Assembly: GCA_008704415.1 (NCBI GenBank)
Contig: VXIS01000549.1
Coordinates: 1-18,706 of the forward strand
Direction: 5' to 3'
DNA from: Sphaerosporella brunnea
Taxonomy: Eukaryota > Ascomycota > Pezizomycetes > Pezizales > Pyronemataceae
Length of the DNA: 18,706 nucleotides
Under the pieces are notes generated by a model. That model saw only the letters and a program-made list of their open reading frames with translations. It did no database searches and was not told where the DNA came from. How positions within the stretch are numbered: the first letter of the stretch is position 1; every line of letters starts with the position of its first letter. Positions 1 through 9,141 of the stretch are shown in pieces. A program made the translations under genes and the position numbers.

Positions 1-61
1 CAGCAATGATCATAGAGTCCACTGAAAGTTATCGGCAACGGCATTCTCCCAACGATATCCT

Positions 62-99
62 CTCAGAATGCATAAAGCCACTCAGAATGTATAAAGCCA
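62..99. repeat. 19-bp direct tandem duplication
   Basis: Two adjacent 19-bp copies (62-80 and 81-99) of CTCAGAATGCATAAAGCCA differ by a single C/T change. There is no coding context. It looks like a small local duplication. Confidence 0.9.
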
Positions 100-1122
100 C
101 CCATCAGCCTCCCGTTACCAGGGCCGCGCACCACGTCCCACTGGAACCGCCCTAATAATACCACGGTGTTCACTTCGTGATTATCACCGTTACCACAACA
201 TTCATGAAATGGCTACGGCAAATGAACAGTGCGCGTGGATGGTTGGTATGTTCGATAACCTCCCAACCCATGCATGGACGCACCTCACATTGCTCCTTGG
301 AAGAGCTGACAATCAGCATCACAACACAGAACCGCTACATACTTCTTATATTCTACAAACCGCCGGTAAATATACGTACCGAACAAATTCTCGTCCCAAG
401 GACCTTCGATGCCCAAACGCGGATTCATGGCTGGTAGCGCACCAGCGCTATGCCTACCATATACATCATCAACAAACGCGTATTCGCTGTGATTACGCCA
501 GTCAAAGCACCTTTCTGGGCGCATCGTGGTCGCAAAAGACAAGACGCTAGTCCTGGGGTCCTCGAGTCCCGCTGGGATGGCAGACAAAGATATCAGCCTA
601 AACCACGAGATATTTCATGCTGCCCACTTGCACCCTGCTCATTCAGATAATGACCACCGTCCCCTTTGCGTAAGATGTTTCTTGGTAATGACGGATTTCC
701 CAAGCAGCTCTAATCGTGCTCGCCAACACATCTATCAAGTATATCACCGAGTTCACACTCCAAGCCACAATTTCCAACCCTGCGCTTGCGTGGTACTGAC
801 CAAAAAAACGTGCTGGCGTTGGCGCTAGGCTCCAACGGACAATGATAATCTCAAGCCTCTAAACGAGGGAATTTAAAAGTCACTATTCGACATGGAGCTG
901 AAGAAATAGAATAACCAGCGATTGTGCTAAACGAGGAAGACCGGGGCCATGACTGTGACGGAGACAAGAACAACACGAGGGATACTGCTGGCTTGCCTGC
1001 ACGCAAAAGGCGCAGTCAGCCTGGGGAGGAGGAACTGGAGGGAGTGTATTTTGTACCGAGACCAAAAAATGGGCGGGGGGGCAGTCATTGATGTTCTGTA
1101 TCGAGTATGCGTCACTCTATGC
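100..1122. other. No supported gene; weak coding-like trace on minus strand
   Basis: No convincing start, intron pattern or family motif is seen on either strand. A minus-strand frame from about 555 down to 285 reads smoothly (for example DWRNHSEYAFVDDVYG and GPWDENLFGTYIYRRF) and ends at a TGA, but it has no ATG and a stop lies just upstream. Overlapping plus-strand frames at 209-550 and 526-828 are also open. This could be a decayed gene fragment or chance; I cannot name a family. Confidence 0.3.
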
Positions 1123-1469
1123 TCACGTGATCTGCATCTACTGCGCTTCGCTTCCGCTTTGTTGCTTTCCCTTCCTTTCCTTTTCTCTTCACTGCACAGT
1201 ACCACCGTTCCACCCTTGACCCTTGGACCTCGTGCGCAGAATCTGTCGTCTCTGCCTCTCGGATCTTGCCTGAGCTCCCGCTCCTCTCTCGTATCTGCTA
1301 CCCTTCCGTACAGAAGTAACTTGGGCCTCCTCCTGTCAGTTCCTGACCCTCTTCGTGAGAGCCAAATCACACAAACAAGCAAAACGCACCCCGAAGAACC
1401 GCATCACTGCCCAACTCTCAGTGAGGCCAGCACAATCAACGGCGTTGTGACGTCCTCCGTTCCAACACC
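1123..1469 (+). promoter_or_regulatory. Promoter and 5' leader-like stretch
   Basis: The order of elements resembles a filamentous-fungal promoter. There is a TCACGTGA E-box palindrome at 1123-1130, a pyrimidine-rich tract at about 1145-1190, and then a C/A-rich leader with many CAA, CAC and ACA triplets. A CRE-like TGACGTC lies at 1448-1454, and the stretch ends in a good fungal start context (CAACACC before the ATG at 1470). What follows is only a 12-codon frame. The leader may belong to a gene that has since decayed, or the resemblance may be compositional. Confidence 0.35.
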
Positions 1470-1508
1470 ATGACTGCTGGTGCAAATTTTGCCAGCTCTA
1501 TTCAATAG
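1470..1508 (+). pseudogene. 12-codon frame at a good start context, possible gene stub
   Basis: The ATG at 1470 sits in the context CAACACCATGAC and is followed by 12 sense codons (MTAGANFASSIQ) and TAG at 1506-1508. The same frame then stays open to a TGA near 1646. This could be the 5' end of a decayed gene, a small upstream reading frame, or nothing. No family is recognisable, so no function is proposed. Confidence 0.2.
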
Positions 1509-1916
1509 GGGTGCGACTCCATTGCCAATCCTAACATCGTGAGCCATCACCAAAATAACCACCTTCGAACTTCCTCAACCACTGAACAACCACCTCCAAA
1601 CGTCATCAACACGCGTCTCATTTGCGACTGGGCCCTCAGAGCCTGAATAAAAACTCAAGTTGTCATCAAACTGGAATTCACTCACTACGTGCCAGATTGC
1701 ACCCTGAGTGCCGGGATGGGCTCGCCAGCGTGAGCCATGCTGAGATTATAGAGCTTGTGGGGATGCCAAACGCGCTCTGTATCCAGCGTCTCATTGGGCG
1801 CACGGTTCAATAGCCTGACCGTGAGGCATAAACTTTTTTTTGGAGCGCGCGGAGGATACATTAACGGGGGCGGTTTGTTTACTACATTCCTATTAATACC
1901 TTACTCCGCCGTAAGT
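1509..1916 (+). other. No supported gene
   Basis: A short frame at 1622-1813 contains a coding-like tail (HAEIIELVGMPNALCIQR) but has no clear start codon and no partner exon. Nothing else is seen. Confidence 0.4.
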
Positions 1917-2032
1917 ATCCAGTCGACTGGATCGCCAGCAGGCGCCAGTCCATACCTCCCCCAGGGACTGCTGGTTCCGGGGAATCTCTCGGACTGGACT
2001 GCATGATGGTCCGGTGCGGACTGGACTGACTG
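1917..2032. repeat. Cluster of GACTGG / CCAGTC motifs with a 16-bp palindrome
   Basis: A perfect 16-bp palindrome, ATCCAGTCGACTGGAT, lies at 1917-1932. Within the next 100 bp the same core recurs in both orientations: CCAGTCC near 1945, GGACTG near 1965, GGACTGGACTG near 1990 and GGACTGGACTGACTG near 2018. This density suggests either a simple-sequence expansion or a multi-site binding region. It lies about 900 bp upstream of the nuclease/kinase start codon. Confidence 0.6.
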
Positions 2033-2525
2033 TGAGAAACACTGCCCAAATGCACCGTTGGAATGATGATTGAGTACAGTCGCCACAATTGGTCACGCAG
2101 TATATTAGAATGAAAACATAACCGATGAACTTCCCCATGTTCCACAACGTGCTCCCTGTGCATGAACTGCCGAGTTGGCTAGACAGTTCTGGCATTCAGG
2201 CTTATCCCCTAAAACAACATCTGTCGTGAACTCTCCTTTGCCTAGCAGACAGGAGTAATTCGCGTCCTCTTGCTCTGCCACCGCAGTCTCGATCATCAAT
2301 GGACATATATGTACGTGGCTGTGGGCAAAAGAAAATCGCAGATCGCCAGTTCGGGCGACAACACTCACATTGCCGAAACGAACAATACTAGACACCCAAA
2401 GAAGAACATTTTTTCATACTGGCTTCTTATGTGTTGGCTCTTGGACAAAACCTGACCGCCGCTCAGCCGACTGGATAAGTATTCAACCGCACCTCCTTTC
2501 CGCACATGCATAACACTGCGGCTCA
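2033..2525. other. No supported gene
   Basis: Overlapping minus-strand frames (2105-2395 and 2365-2598) are open but carry no recognisable motif and have unremarkable codon use. I treat them as chance frames. Confidence 0.5.
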
Positions 2526-2533
2526 TATATATA
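2526..2533 (+). promoter_or_regulatory. TATA-box-like element upstream of the nuclease/kinase gene
   Basis: TATATATA lies at 2526-2533, followed by CAGCCCG. It is the only strong TATA-like tract between 2450 and the ATG at 2897, about 365 bp upstream of it. That distance would imply a long 5' leader, which fits the candidate leader intron at 2794-2865. Confidence 0.4.
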
Positions 2534-2596
2534 CAGCCCGTCGTCTGTACCGGGGATCCTCTTGCTCGTCTCCACGCTCGTTCGCAGCGTTCGTTC

Positions 2597-2885
2597 ATGC
2601 TAGAAGCTTGGATAGCGCATCACTCCGGAACAATAGGAAAGAGGGCTGTCATTTTCTACGCGTTCAGGTGCTTCGCTGGACTGGAACAAAGCGGAAGGGT
2701 TTCATCCGCTTTGACTCCGTTCAATGTTCAGTCCAGAACCCTACCCACCCGAGCCGCCCTAGCCGCCCTAGGCGCTGACACCGTCAAAAGCCCGTAAGTT
2801 CCACCCCACCCCGCATCCGCCGACTCACATCTCCCGCAACCTCTTCCACCGCGCCACTTCCAAAGTCAACAACCTACATCCTGAT
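2597..2885 (+). other. Candidate upstream reading frame and 5'-leader intron
   Basis: An ATG at 2597 opens a frame that reaches a consensus 5' splice site, GTAAGT, at 2794-2799, where unspliced reading meets TAA. The nearest 3' splice site is CAAAG ending at 2865, giving a 72-nt intron with a weak branch-like GACTCAC at 2822-2828. If spliced, the upstream frame ends at a TGA at 2883-2885, just before the main ATG at 2897. It does not join the main frame. The intron size is normal for fungi, but the branch point is weak. Confidence 0.3.
2676..2736. repeat. Imperfect 61-bp inverted repeat (hairpin)
   Basis: The outer arms CTGGACTGGAACA (2676-2688) and TGTTCAGTCCAG (2725-2736) enclose a perfect 9-bp inner stem, CAAAGCGGA and TCCGCTTTG, with a loop of about 9 nt. 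The outer arms reuse the GGACTG core seen at 1917-2032. It lies in the presumed leader of the nuclease/kinase gene. Confidence 0.7.
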
Positions 2886-2896
2886 AACATAACACG

Positions 2897-3775
2897 ATGG
2901 CGTCGATGATCACCGCCGACGATATCTTGCGCACAGCACCCGTTCCACCCGCACCAGACCCCGGGCATGTCACGGAGGCGTTCGAATCATCACACCTGAA
3001 CCATGCCTACAAACCTTTCGAGCCGGAAACCCTCAGGCCGTTCGCTGCAGCCACCAAGGACAGGTTCCGATCATACATCGCCGAAAGGTCTCACCACGTC
3101 GACTTTACAGGCGAGGTGGTAGGCCAACCAGCCTCCAGCGCGCTGCCGTCTGGCAGGGGTTACTCCATGCTCAACGAAGCAGATGTACGCGCAGTGGTCA
3201 ACACGTTGTATCTGGAGCCCGTCTGGTCTGTGTGGATGGAGATGCTGCCCGAGCGCGATGTCCGTAACTACGACTGGGTGGTGCTTAACGAAGCATGCCC
3301 GCTGGTTCCTCTCCCAAAGGGAGTCAGCTCGCAATCAGTGCCGGACCTGGTGCTGGCAAAGCGGAACATGGCTTCTAGCGAGGGGAAGAGCAATGGCACT
3401 GCTACAATCACTAGTCAGCTGCCGGTACTACTGATGGAGTTAAAGGGCCCGGATGTGGTGTACACAGCCAGACGTTCCGTCCACACTCACAGCACTACCT
3501 CACCCGATTGGACACATATCACCAAGCAGCTGCGGAAGTATGCGGTCCTCTGGCGCTGCAGACGCATCGTGCTCATGGACCAGCGAATGGCGTTCTTTTT
3601 CTATTTGCAGCGGCTAGATCTTGCCGACCCCAATTACGACATTCTTTGGGTCTCTGCCGAGGCCCCGGACCCCACACTTGAGCAAAAGCCGCCAGAGAAA
3701 GCCTTTACCATCCGAGAGCTGATGGCCTTTGCGGCATGGCATGCACAGGAAGACGAACCCGCCGATGGCTGTTGA
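2897..3775 (+). CDS. PD-(D/E)xK-like nuclease domain protein (first part of a nuclease/kinase locus)
   Basis: This 292-residue frame has a good start (ACACGATGGC) and C-rich codon use. Visible nuclease-like features, in order, are E94 in a helix-like segment, PD at 149-150, ELK at 181-183 following a hydrophobic strand (PVLLM), and QLRKY at 211-215. That is the PD, ExK, QxxxY pattern of restriction-endonuclease-fold and RecB-like domains. Such domains are described next to kinase-like domains in Crinkler-type proteins of fungi and oomycetes; assignment to that group is inference. No signal peptide or membrane segment is evident. The frame ends at a TGA (3773-3775) but continues open in the same phase into a kinase-like region, so the protein may be a truncated form of a longer one. 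It could also be a complete nuclease-only product. Confidence 0.65.
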   Translation: MASMITADDILRTAPVPPAPDPGHVTEAFESSHLNHAYKPFEPETLRPFAAATKDRFRSYIAERSHHVDFTGEVVGQPASSALPSGRGYSMLNEADVRAVVNTLYLEPVWSVWMEMLPERDVRNYDWVVLNEACPLVPLPKGVSSQSVPDLVLAKRNMASSEGKSNGTATITSQLPVLLMELKGPDVVYTARRSVHTHSTTSPDWTHITKQLRKYAVLWRCRRIVLMDQRMAFFFYLQRLDLADPNYDILWVSAEAPDPTLEQKPPEKAFTIRELMAFAAWHAQEDEPADGC

Positions 3776-4726
3776 AAGGAGTTCACTCATAAAGCAATCG
3801 CTATCCGGAAACCGTCCTATCAGCCGCTTGTGGTCGGGCCTGCTGTGCCACCGCCGGGGGACGGGGTTCGTTCATTTCAGCACCAGTACATAGCGACAAG
3901 CTTTTTCCGGCCTGGGGAGACCGGTGCCACGATGCGGCGGTGCACGTTCCTACCCATGACGGCTGATGATTATCTGCTGGACGACGGAACATCCATGAAA
4001 CCCCAACCTGCGGGTGTACATCTCACCGCATGTGCCGGATGTGCCGACTCCGATTTTGGCTACCACTCAGACACGACCGACTTGGGAAGTAAGACTTCCT
4101 TACAGTGCCATTGCCGGGTGCACGGAGACACGCTCCACTTGGCCGGCGTGTCAAGCCCGAACATATTTTCGGAGCTGGACCACCTGACGCTCGAGCTGCA
4201 GGAATATTTGAAGCCAAGTGTCGTTGTCGCCGCTGTGGAAAGCTTTGTGGGCAAAGATGGAAGGAAACCGCTGGTCGTTGCGAAGAAGTTCGTCAAGAAA
4301 GCATACCTTTTGAAAGAGTTGGAAGCGTACGCTGCCCTCGCACACCTACAGGGATTTTCTGTCCCCCGGTGCATCGGAGTATTCGAAAACTGTAGTCCCG
4401 CTTCCGACAGCCCTTCCATTCTAGGAGAGCAGGGTGCAATATACCTACTACTGGAACGTGTAGCCCATCAGCCAATGATTACCTGAGTGCAGTGCGGCCA
4501 AGACATAGGCTTCCTCGAAGAAGAGGCACTGGCTGAGCTGGGAAAAATCCACGCTGCAGGTGTCGCTCATGGTGATATCAGCATGAACAATGTGCTGGTC
4601 AATCCGCACGACATTTGCGGTGTCGGGTTTGTTGATTTTGAGATGAGCGAAGTTTATGGAGAGAGCAAGCGGGCTGAAGAGGATATGGGTCGATTCAAGA
4701 TGATCCGGGATCGATTGCGACGATAG
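3776..4726 (+). pseudogene. Kinase-like second half of the nuclease/kinase locus, with an in-frame TGA
   Basis: The reading phase is the same as 2897-3775 and there is no ATG at its beginning. After a linker of about 120 residues come the hallmarks of a small eukaryotic-type kinase fold. These are a VVAKKF strand with the ATP-binding lysine (codon near 4283), LLKELEAY as the C-helix with its glutamate, and VPRCIGVF and AIYLLLERV leading to the hinge. Then follow LAELGKIHAAGVAHGDI with the catalytic Asp, NNVLV, and FVDFE in place of DFG. The frame ends at 4726, about 27 residues after DFE, which suits the short-C-lobe fungal kinase-like proteins. A TGA at 4484-4486 lies between hinge and catalytic loop. 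All key residues are present, so decay appears recent. Readthrough, an unusual intron or sequencing error are alternatives. Confidence 0.6.
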
Positions 4727-5539
4727 TGCTGCACCCCCACAGGTGTACGTACGGCTGTGGCGTGGCTGTCAGGTTTGCGGAGGAACCTTTTGCCTACAAA
4801 TATAAAGTCAGAGTTGTCTTCTTATATCTCTCGAAGACTGGTGTATCATTGCCATGCATCGGCTAACTTCACTAATGCGGAGTCCCACGGCGAGATTTCA
4901 ACTGTCAGACAACCGACAGCGCACATGAAGTGACAATTTAAACTAAAGGTGTAAGATGCTGAGGTCCAGAGCGACACATAAAAGCGGAACTTATCGCTGC
5001 CCAGGCGACAGGAGCAGTGTGAAATACGTAACGAGGGATAGGCGAAAGCCAACGTCGCCTACTTTCGCGCACGACTGCTTCGCATCCCTTTACCTCCCGA
5101 TCACACTCAGGATGGTTCTGCGCTAAATGGGGTGATAATGAACACTGCATTGCTGGTTGGCGTCACTCCGTTGTTATGAAGCACTCTGTGATGTTTTCGC
5201 CCCTGTGATGTCGTAGCGCCTCCTTCCTTGTGCAGGAATATTCAAGACTATATTCGCGTATGTTGACAGGTATGATAGATCCATCCGACTTGCCTCAGTC
5301 GGAACAAAAGCCATATTGTTGAACAATGTTGCTGCCTTTCGACGTCCAGGCGTTTAGATCATGTTTGGTTTGCGAGATTTCGGCCCATGGTGCGTCACGC
5401 AAGCCGAGCATTTTTAATGTCGTTCTCCGAAGTGCAAATCATCGCCGAGCATCGCAAAGTAGCAGCTCGCACTATAAGTGACATCGTCTTCCCGGTGCCT
5501 AGAGACTAATCACTTTTAGACCTCTCCACCTCTGATAGG
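4727..5539. other. No supported gene
   Basis: This is the 3' flank of the nuclease/kinase locus. It holds an AT-rich patch, AAATATAAAG, at about 4798-4807 that could serve 3'-end formation. Short minus-strand frames at 4846-5052 and 4938-5150 show no motif. Nothing else is seen. Confidence 0.5.
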
Positions 5540-6371
5540 CTATGGGCCCAAGTTGCACGCACCGTACAAGCACATTCCACTGTAACACCTTTCAATGAGT
5601 TCGGCGAGATCGACAAAAGCATCTTGAACCGCCACCATTAACCTGTCTGACGACATTGTCGCGGTCTGGGAAAATCGGCATCGGGATGTTGCCACCGCTT
5701 TTGAAGCTGGCATTGAACTCTCACATTGTTCCATTGGCTTGAGAATCCTTGCCAATCCACGGCCATTTGCATCGATCATGTCCATAATTTCAGTACCCAG
5801 GGGACTCCAAAGTGCTTCGGCTGGAAGGCCGTCGTATATTATTGTAGCCATGAACCTGTCGTCGACCACGGTGCCAGCTGCCCTGCACATGGCCGCATTC
5901 AACAATACTGTCATAATCCATTTGCTTTAGTGCCATAGGCCCAGCCATGGGATTTCGCTTTGCAGCCAGGTATTCGTCAGCTAGAGCTTCCCACAGGCGA
6001 TTGACTGTGTCGAAGGTTTCGACATCTTCGTATGTCATCAATATAGAGGCATGCAGACTGCAAAGACCCTGGGCTGGTGGTCGCTACTGATCTCCGCGGT
6101 ATCGGTTGAGGTCATTGGTGTAGCGATACCAATAGTTAGAATGGGCTGGATCGTTGCATTGCGGTTCGTCCTCATCTGTCGACATGATTGTCATCCAAGT
6201 CGCACCGTCGGCGGTTTCGGTCTCTTCCGATGGCCAGAAATCAGATTGTAAAGTCATGGCTTTCACGCCTACCGAATAGTTGCCTCCCCGAAGTGGTGGT
6301 ACTGGCTGCGCTGACATTCTGCTTGAGTTCATTGTCAACTTCTTGCTCTTGCGTTGCTTGGCGCCATCCAC
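5540..6371 (-). pseudogene. Decayed gag-like fragment, possibly Ty1/copia-type
   Basis: Three minus-strand frames in sequence read like one broken protein. The first (6371-6084) has PPLRGGNYSVGVKAMTLQSD, resembling the Gag N-terminal pattern of a proline, a G-x-NY, a short gap, then a Met and a hydrophobic run. The second (6041-5790) has ETFDTVNRLWEALADEYLAA. The third (5914-5540) has RFMATIIYDGLPAE followed by SPLGTEIMD, like the late part of a UBN2/Gag domain. The joins need frameshifts and there are stops between them. No protease, integrase or reverse transcriptase follows and no LTR was found, so if this is Gag it is a fragment. The assignment is by pattern only; another decayed gene is possible. 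Confidence 0.4.
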
Positions 6372-6520
6372 AAAATATTCCTTGATCGTCAGCTGTTTAT
6401 AACCACAGCTCCGAAATCTCGTTGAGCTACTTCATGTTGCGTTGGTTTTGCTGCCGTCCACAAGACATGCCTCACGTTCCAGCTGTTTATACCCACAGCT
6501 GCGCGATCACGCTGCTCAAC
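6346..6520. repeat. Diverged tandem duplication, period about 90 bp
   Basis: Two units (about 6346-6430 and 6434-6520) share GCGTTG at the start, CCATCCACAA/CCGTCCACAA in the middle, CAGCTGTTTATA (6390 and 6480) and CCACAGCT. By eye they are about 70 percent identical. The first unit overlaps the start of the gag-like frame on the minus strand. Confidence 0.65.
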
Positions 6521-7264
6521 CGTTGCGTAGCAGCCCGTTTTTCGATCTTTTCCCCATTTGTCTTTCTGGTGATTTTGTCAAACCGGTTCGCATGGGCTCA
6601 TAACTTGTTGAACGATTGATGTGTTCCCTGATGTTTTCACGCAGTGGACTTCAAGAACGTGTGAGAATGAGCTACGTAATCCCCGTTCATTCCATGTATG
6701 ACCGACAAACGGCAAAACCTACGCTTGGCATCTCAGCGCCCTGGTAGTCTGTTCCATAGTGCCGCGCCCTGTCCCTGGTACGTTTGGTACTCCACCGCCA
6801 TATCCCCTCGTATTCTTGGCACCCCAACGCGCTGTCCTGTCGTCCCCTCGCTGCCCCGCCGTATCAGGCGCGTGGCCACCACGCACCCCGATACGTGGCG
6901 CCGTTTCAAGACAACCAACAGACTAGGTGTCCGACGGGGCGGGCTAAGGCAGCTTGTCTTTCGCGGTGTTGCCCAGTCGTAATGCAACAATGGCTAGGAC
7001 AGTCCAAGCTGCCAAGTATCGCAGTCAACACTGTGTCCATCGGAGATGAAGAGCATGAGTACTTGCGTATTAGTCAGTGGCCAGGGTTTTGTTTTGTTGG
7101 TCCACGCGCAATGGAGAATAGAAACTGATATGGACACCGAAACTGAGGCCTCCAAGCGGTAGGCGTCATCGTGGTTCAGTGGATGACTGTTACCAGCCCC
7201 CTGGTGGTAGTCTTCTTGGACCGCTGTGGGTTACAAAGCGGTATTATGAGATCAGTAACTGGCA
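6521..7264. other. No supported gene
   Basis: Overlapping frames on both strands at 6698-7128 mirror each other in a GC-rich patch and lack any recognisable motif. Nothing else is seen. Confidence 0.5.
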
Positions 7265-7270
7265 ACGATG

Positions 7271-7465
7271 CCGTGGTAATGGTGAGTATATTATGCTGGT
7301 ATAGGTGATGCGGTGGTGGTAGCAGCCTGTGGAAAATACCCCACTAGCGATATTCAAACTCCCCAGTTCTGAAAGCAAAGTCCCGCGGTAAAGTGGGTAC
7401 ATGTTGCTGGTGTAGGTGTTGTGCGTGGTAGTAGTAAATTTCCGATGCGCATATTCACCCACCTA
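7271..7465. repeat. Diverged tandem duplication, period about 112 bp
   Basis: Unit 1 starts CCGTGGTAATGGTGAGTA at 7271 and unit 2 starts CCGCGGTAAAGTGGGTAC at 7383. Both continue with TGCTGGTRTAGGTG, GTGGTRGTAG and an ATATTCA block followed by a CCCA run. The first 50 bp align at about 78 percent identity, then the similarity weakens. Confidence 0.6.
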
Positions 7466-8996
7466 GGAGAGCTGACATTTAGGTTCGGTGACAGGATCTA
7501 ACTCCCAACGCCGATGCCCAGTATCGTCAACCCACAGCGCAGCCGCGCGAACGTGATTTGGAACCCTCGCCTTCATGGAGTCTGTACTCAGAGTGTAGTT
7601 GCGGGATTGCAGTCACAGACTTAACCATCGCCATCTATGGCCTCCACCCAGTCTGACACAGCCTGTCGACTCGGGTGTCCCAGCGCCGTGCATGCCAGTG
7701 GGGACGAGGCGTAAGGGGGAGGAGGGCTGCGGCCCGTGCTAGGCACAAGTAAAATGCAGACGGATCAGACGGGGGGAGGCCGGGCTTCCTGTTCTACTTT
7801 TTGAACTGTAGCGCTGTGAGAGAGAGCGCACATCATATTTTTCACAAATTTCCTGAAGTCAGTACATGACAGAAGATGTCGAGGCGGTCAGGAGAGGCGA
7901 GGCGAGAGCAACGGAAGAAGTTTTGCTTGCGTGTTTGTTTTGCTTACTTGCTTGTGTGTTTTCGAGTTCCTTTTGGGCTGTCACTGTTTCTCCTTTCTTG
8001 ATTGGTTTCTCATCTTGAAGCCATAGCCCGTGAGCTCCATGCCGTAGGACAAAAAACATAAATAAAGAATAAATAAATAAAAGCGTTTATGCATAAATGA
8101 GGTCGTTCTGTGTTCCGTTGTGGTGTATACCTCCTGTGGCCTCAAAAAACTGCCGAGAAAACACAGCTCCCTCCCAGCAAGAAGTTTGCAAATCGAGGGA
8201 TTATCGGTGGATGGAGGGTGCCATTCATTCGTCAAACCTACAGCTGTCATAGTTCCAATTACCGCGACCCCTTTGGATCGCTGCCAGACTCACGCGCAGC
8301 TTGCTATGCCATCCATCCTCGGTACCAATGAGGAGCCGAATCTTCATCTCCACCCTGCCATAACCTACATCCAGCGTGATGTATTCTACTATACTCTCAC
8401 CTGGCTATTGCTGAATTGTCAGATCAGCAGTCCCGCGTCTAACACTTCCACGTATCCACCTCCGGATTGTAAACGGCCACTCTATCTAAGGAATAAACGA
8501 GTGTTTTATAGTCGTACTTTTGCTTACAAAAGCGTAGGAATATACAACCCCCTTTCGGGTATCACGCGACCGTGTCTTTGCCGGCATTCTCCAGGATTGC
8601 CTGCGATTGAACAAGAAAGGTCCAGCCCCCATAAACAGACGTTGGTCGGAACGCGCATTGGAGGCAGCAACACAGTGATCGCCTACCAGACACTGCAGTA
8701 CCGTCTGGGGTTCTGCCCTGAGAGCAAAACCAACAGCAAACCGTGAAGAGTGTGCATGGCAGAGGAAGACACAGTATTATCACGGTAACTACACACTTGC
8801 GTGTCTGCAGAGAATGCAGGGAATAAATAAACCTTTTAACTGGGCTGCCGGAGACCTTGGCATAGAGGTTTCACAATGGGGAAAGATATGGCAGCGCGAA
8901 AAGAAAAACACAGCGCCAGGTACATTCCATTGCTTCTGGTTAAGTAGAAATAGGGAATCAATTGACAAAACAGTTTGGTTATCATTTTGTTCTCTA
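7466..8996. other. No supported gene; contains an AATAAA-rich tract
   Basis: At 8058-8083 an A/T-rich run contains four overlapping AATAAA hexamers and a partial (AAAT)n repeat. It could act as a + strand polyadenylation region, but no coding sequence precedes it. A 208-codon open frame at 8120-8746 starts at GTG, has mixed codon use and no motif, so I do not call it. The rest appears to be intergenic flank of the inverted-repeat element. Confidence 0.45.
8995..8996. repeat. TA target-site duplication, left copy
   Basis: TA immediately precedes the left inverted-repeat terminus. The matching TA follows the right terminus at 12543-12544. The next outer bases differ between the two sides apart from a palindromic C/G. 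Confidence 0.6.
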
Positions 8997-9141
8997 CTCC
9001 GGCGGCCGAGCGCCAAGATCCGAATTTTCTGATTGGCCCGCACAACAAAAAACCGCCAAAATAAAAACTCGGTCCTCAAAATTCATCGTAAATTAGAAAC
9101 TCCCACTTGAAGTCACATTTGTCCCAAAAAACGCGATCCAG
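8997..9141. repeat. Left terminal inverted repeat of the MITE
   Basis: This 145-bp arm pairs with 9275-9396 plus 12518-12542. The outer 25 bp are identical. Over the full length I count about 10 mismatches and one 2-nt indel, roughly 93 percent identity. The arm contains CTGATTGG, an inverted CCAAT box. Confidence 0.92.

Noticed and set aside
949..1473. 174-codon open frame on the plus strand with an ATG
   Set aside because: Its middle is simply the pyrimidine tract read as Leu/Ser/Phe, and its end is the C/A-rich leader. Codon use is poor and there is no motif.
3771..3823. Intron removing the first TGA of the nuclease/kinase locus
   Set aside because: The only nearby GT is GTTGAA, not a fungal consensus. 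Joining to AG at 3823 puts the downstream sequence out of phase, and no branch-point-like motif is placed correctly.
3773..4486. Programmed stop-codon readthrough at the TGAs
   Set aside because: Neither TGA is followed by CTA, the best-known readthrough context (contexts are TGA-AAG and TGA-GTG). Kept only as an alternative.
4458..4508. 51-nt intron removing the second TGA
   Set aside because: It is in phase but uses a poor GTGTAG donor and has no good branch point. It would also remove most of the segment normally found between kinase hinge and catalytic loop. Not excluded outright.
8120..8746. 208-codon open frame on the plus strand
   Set aside because: It begins at GTG, codon endings are unbiased, and no domain-like segment is visible. 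It is more likely a chance frame.
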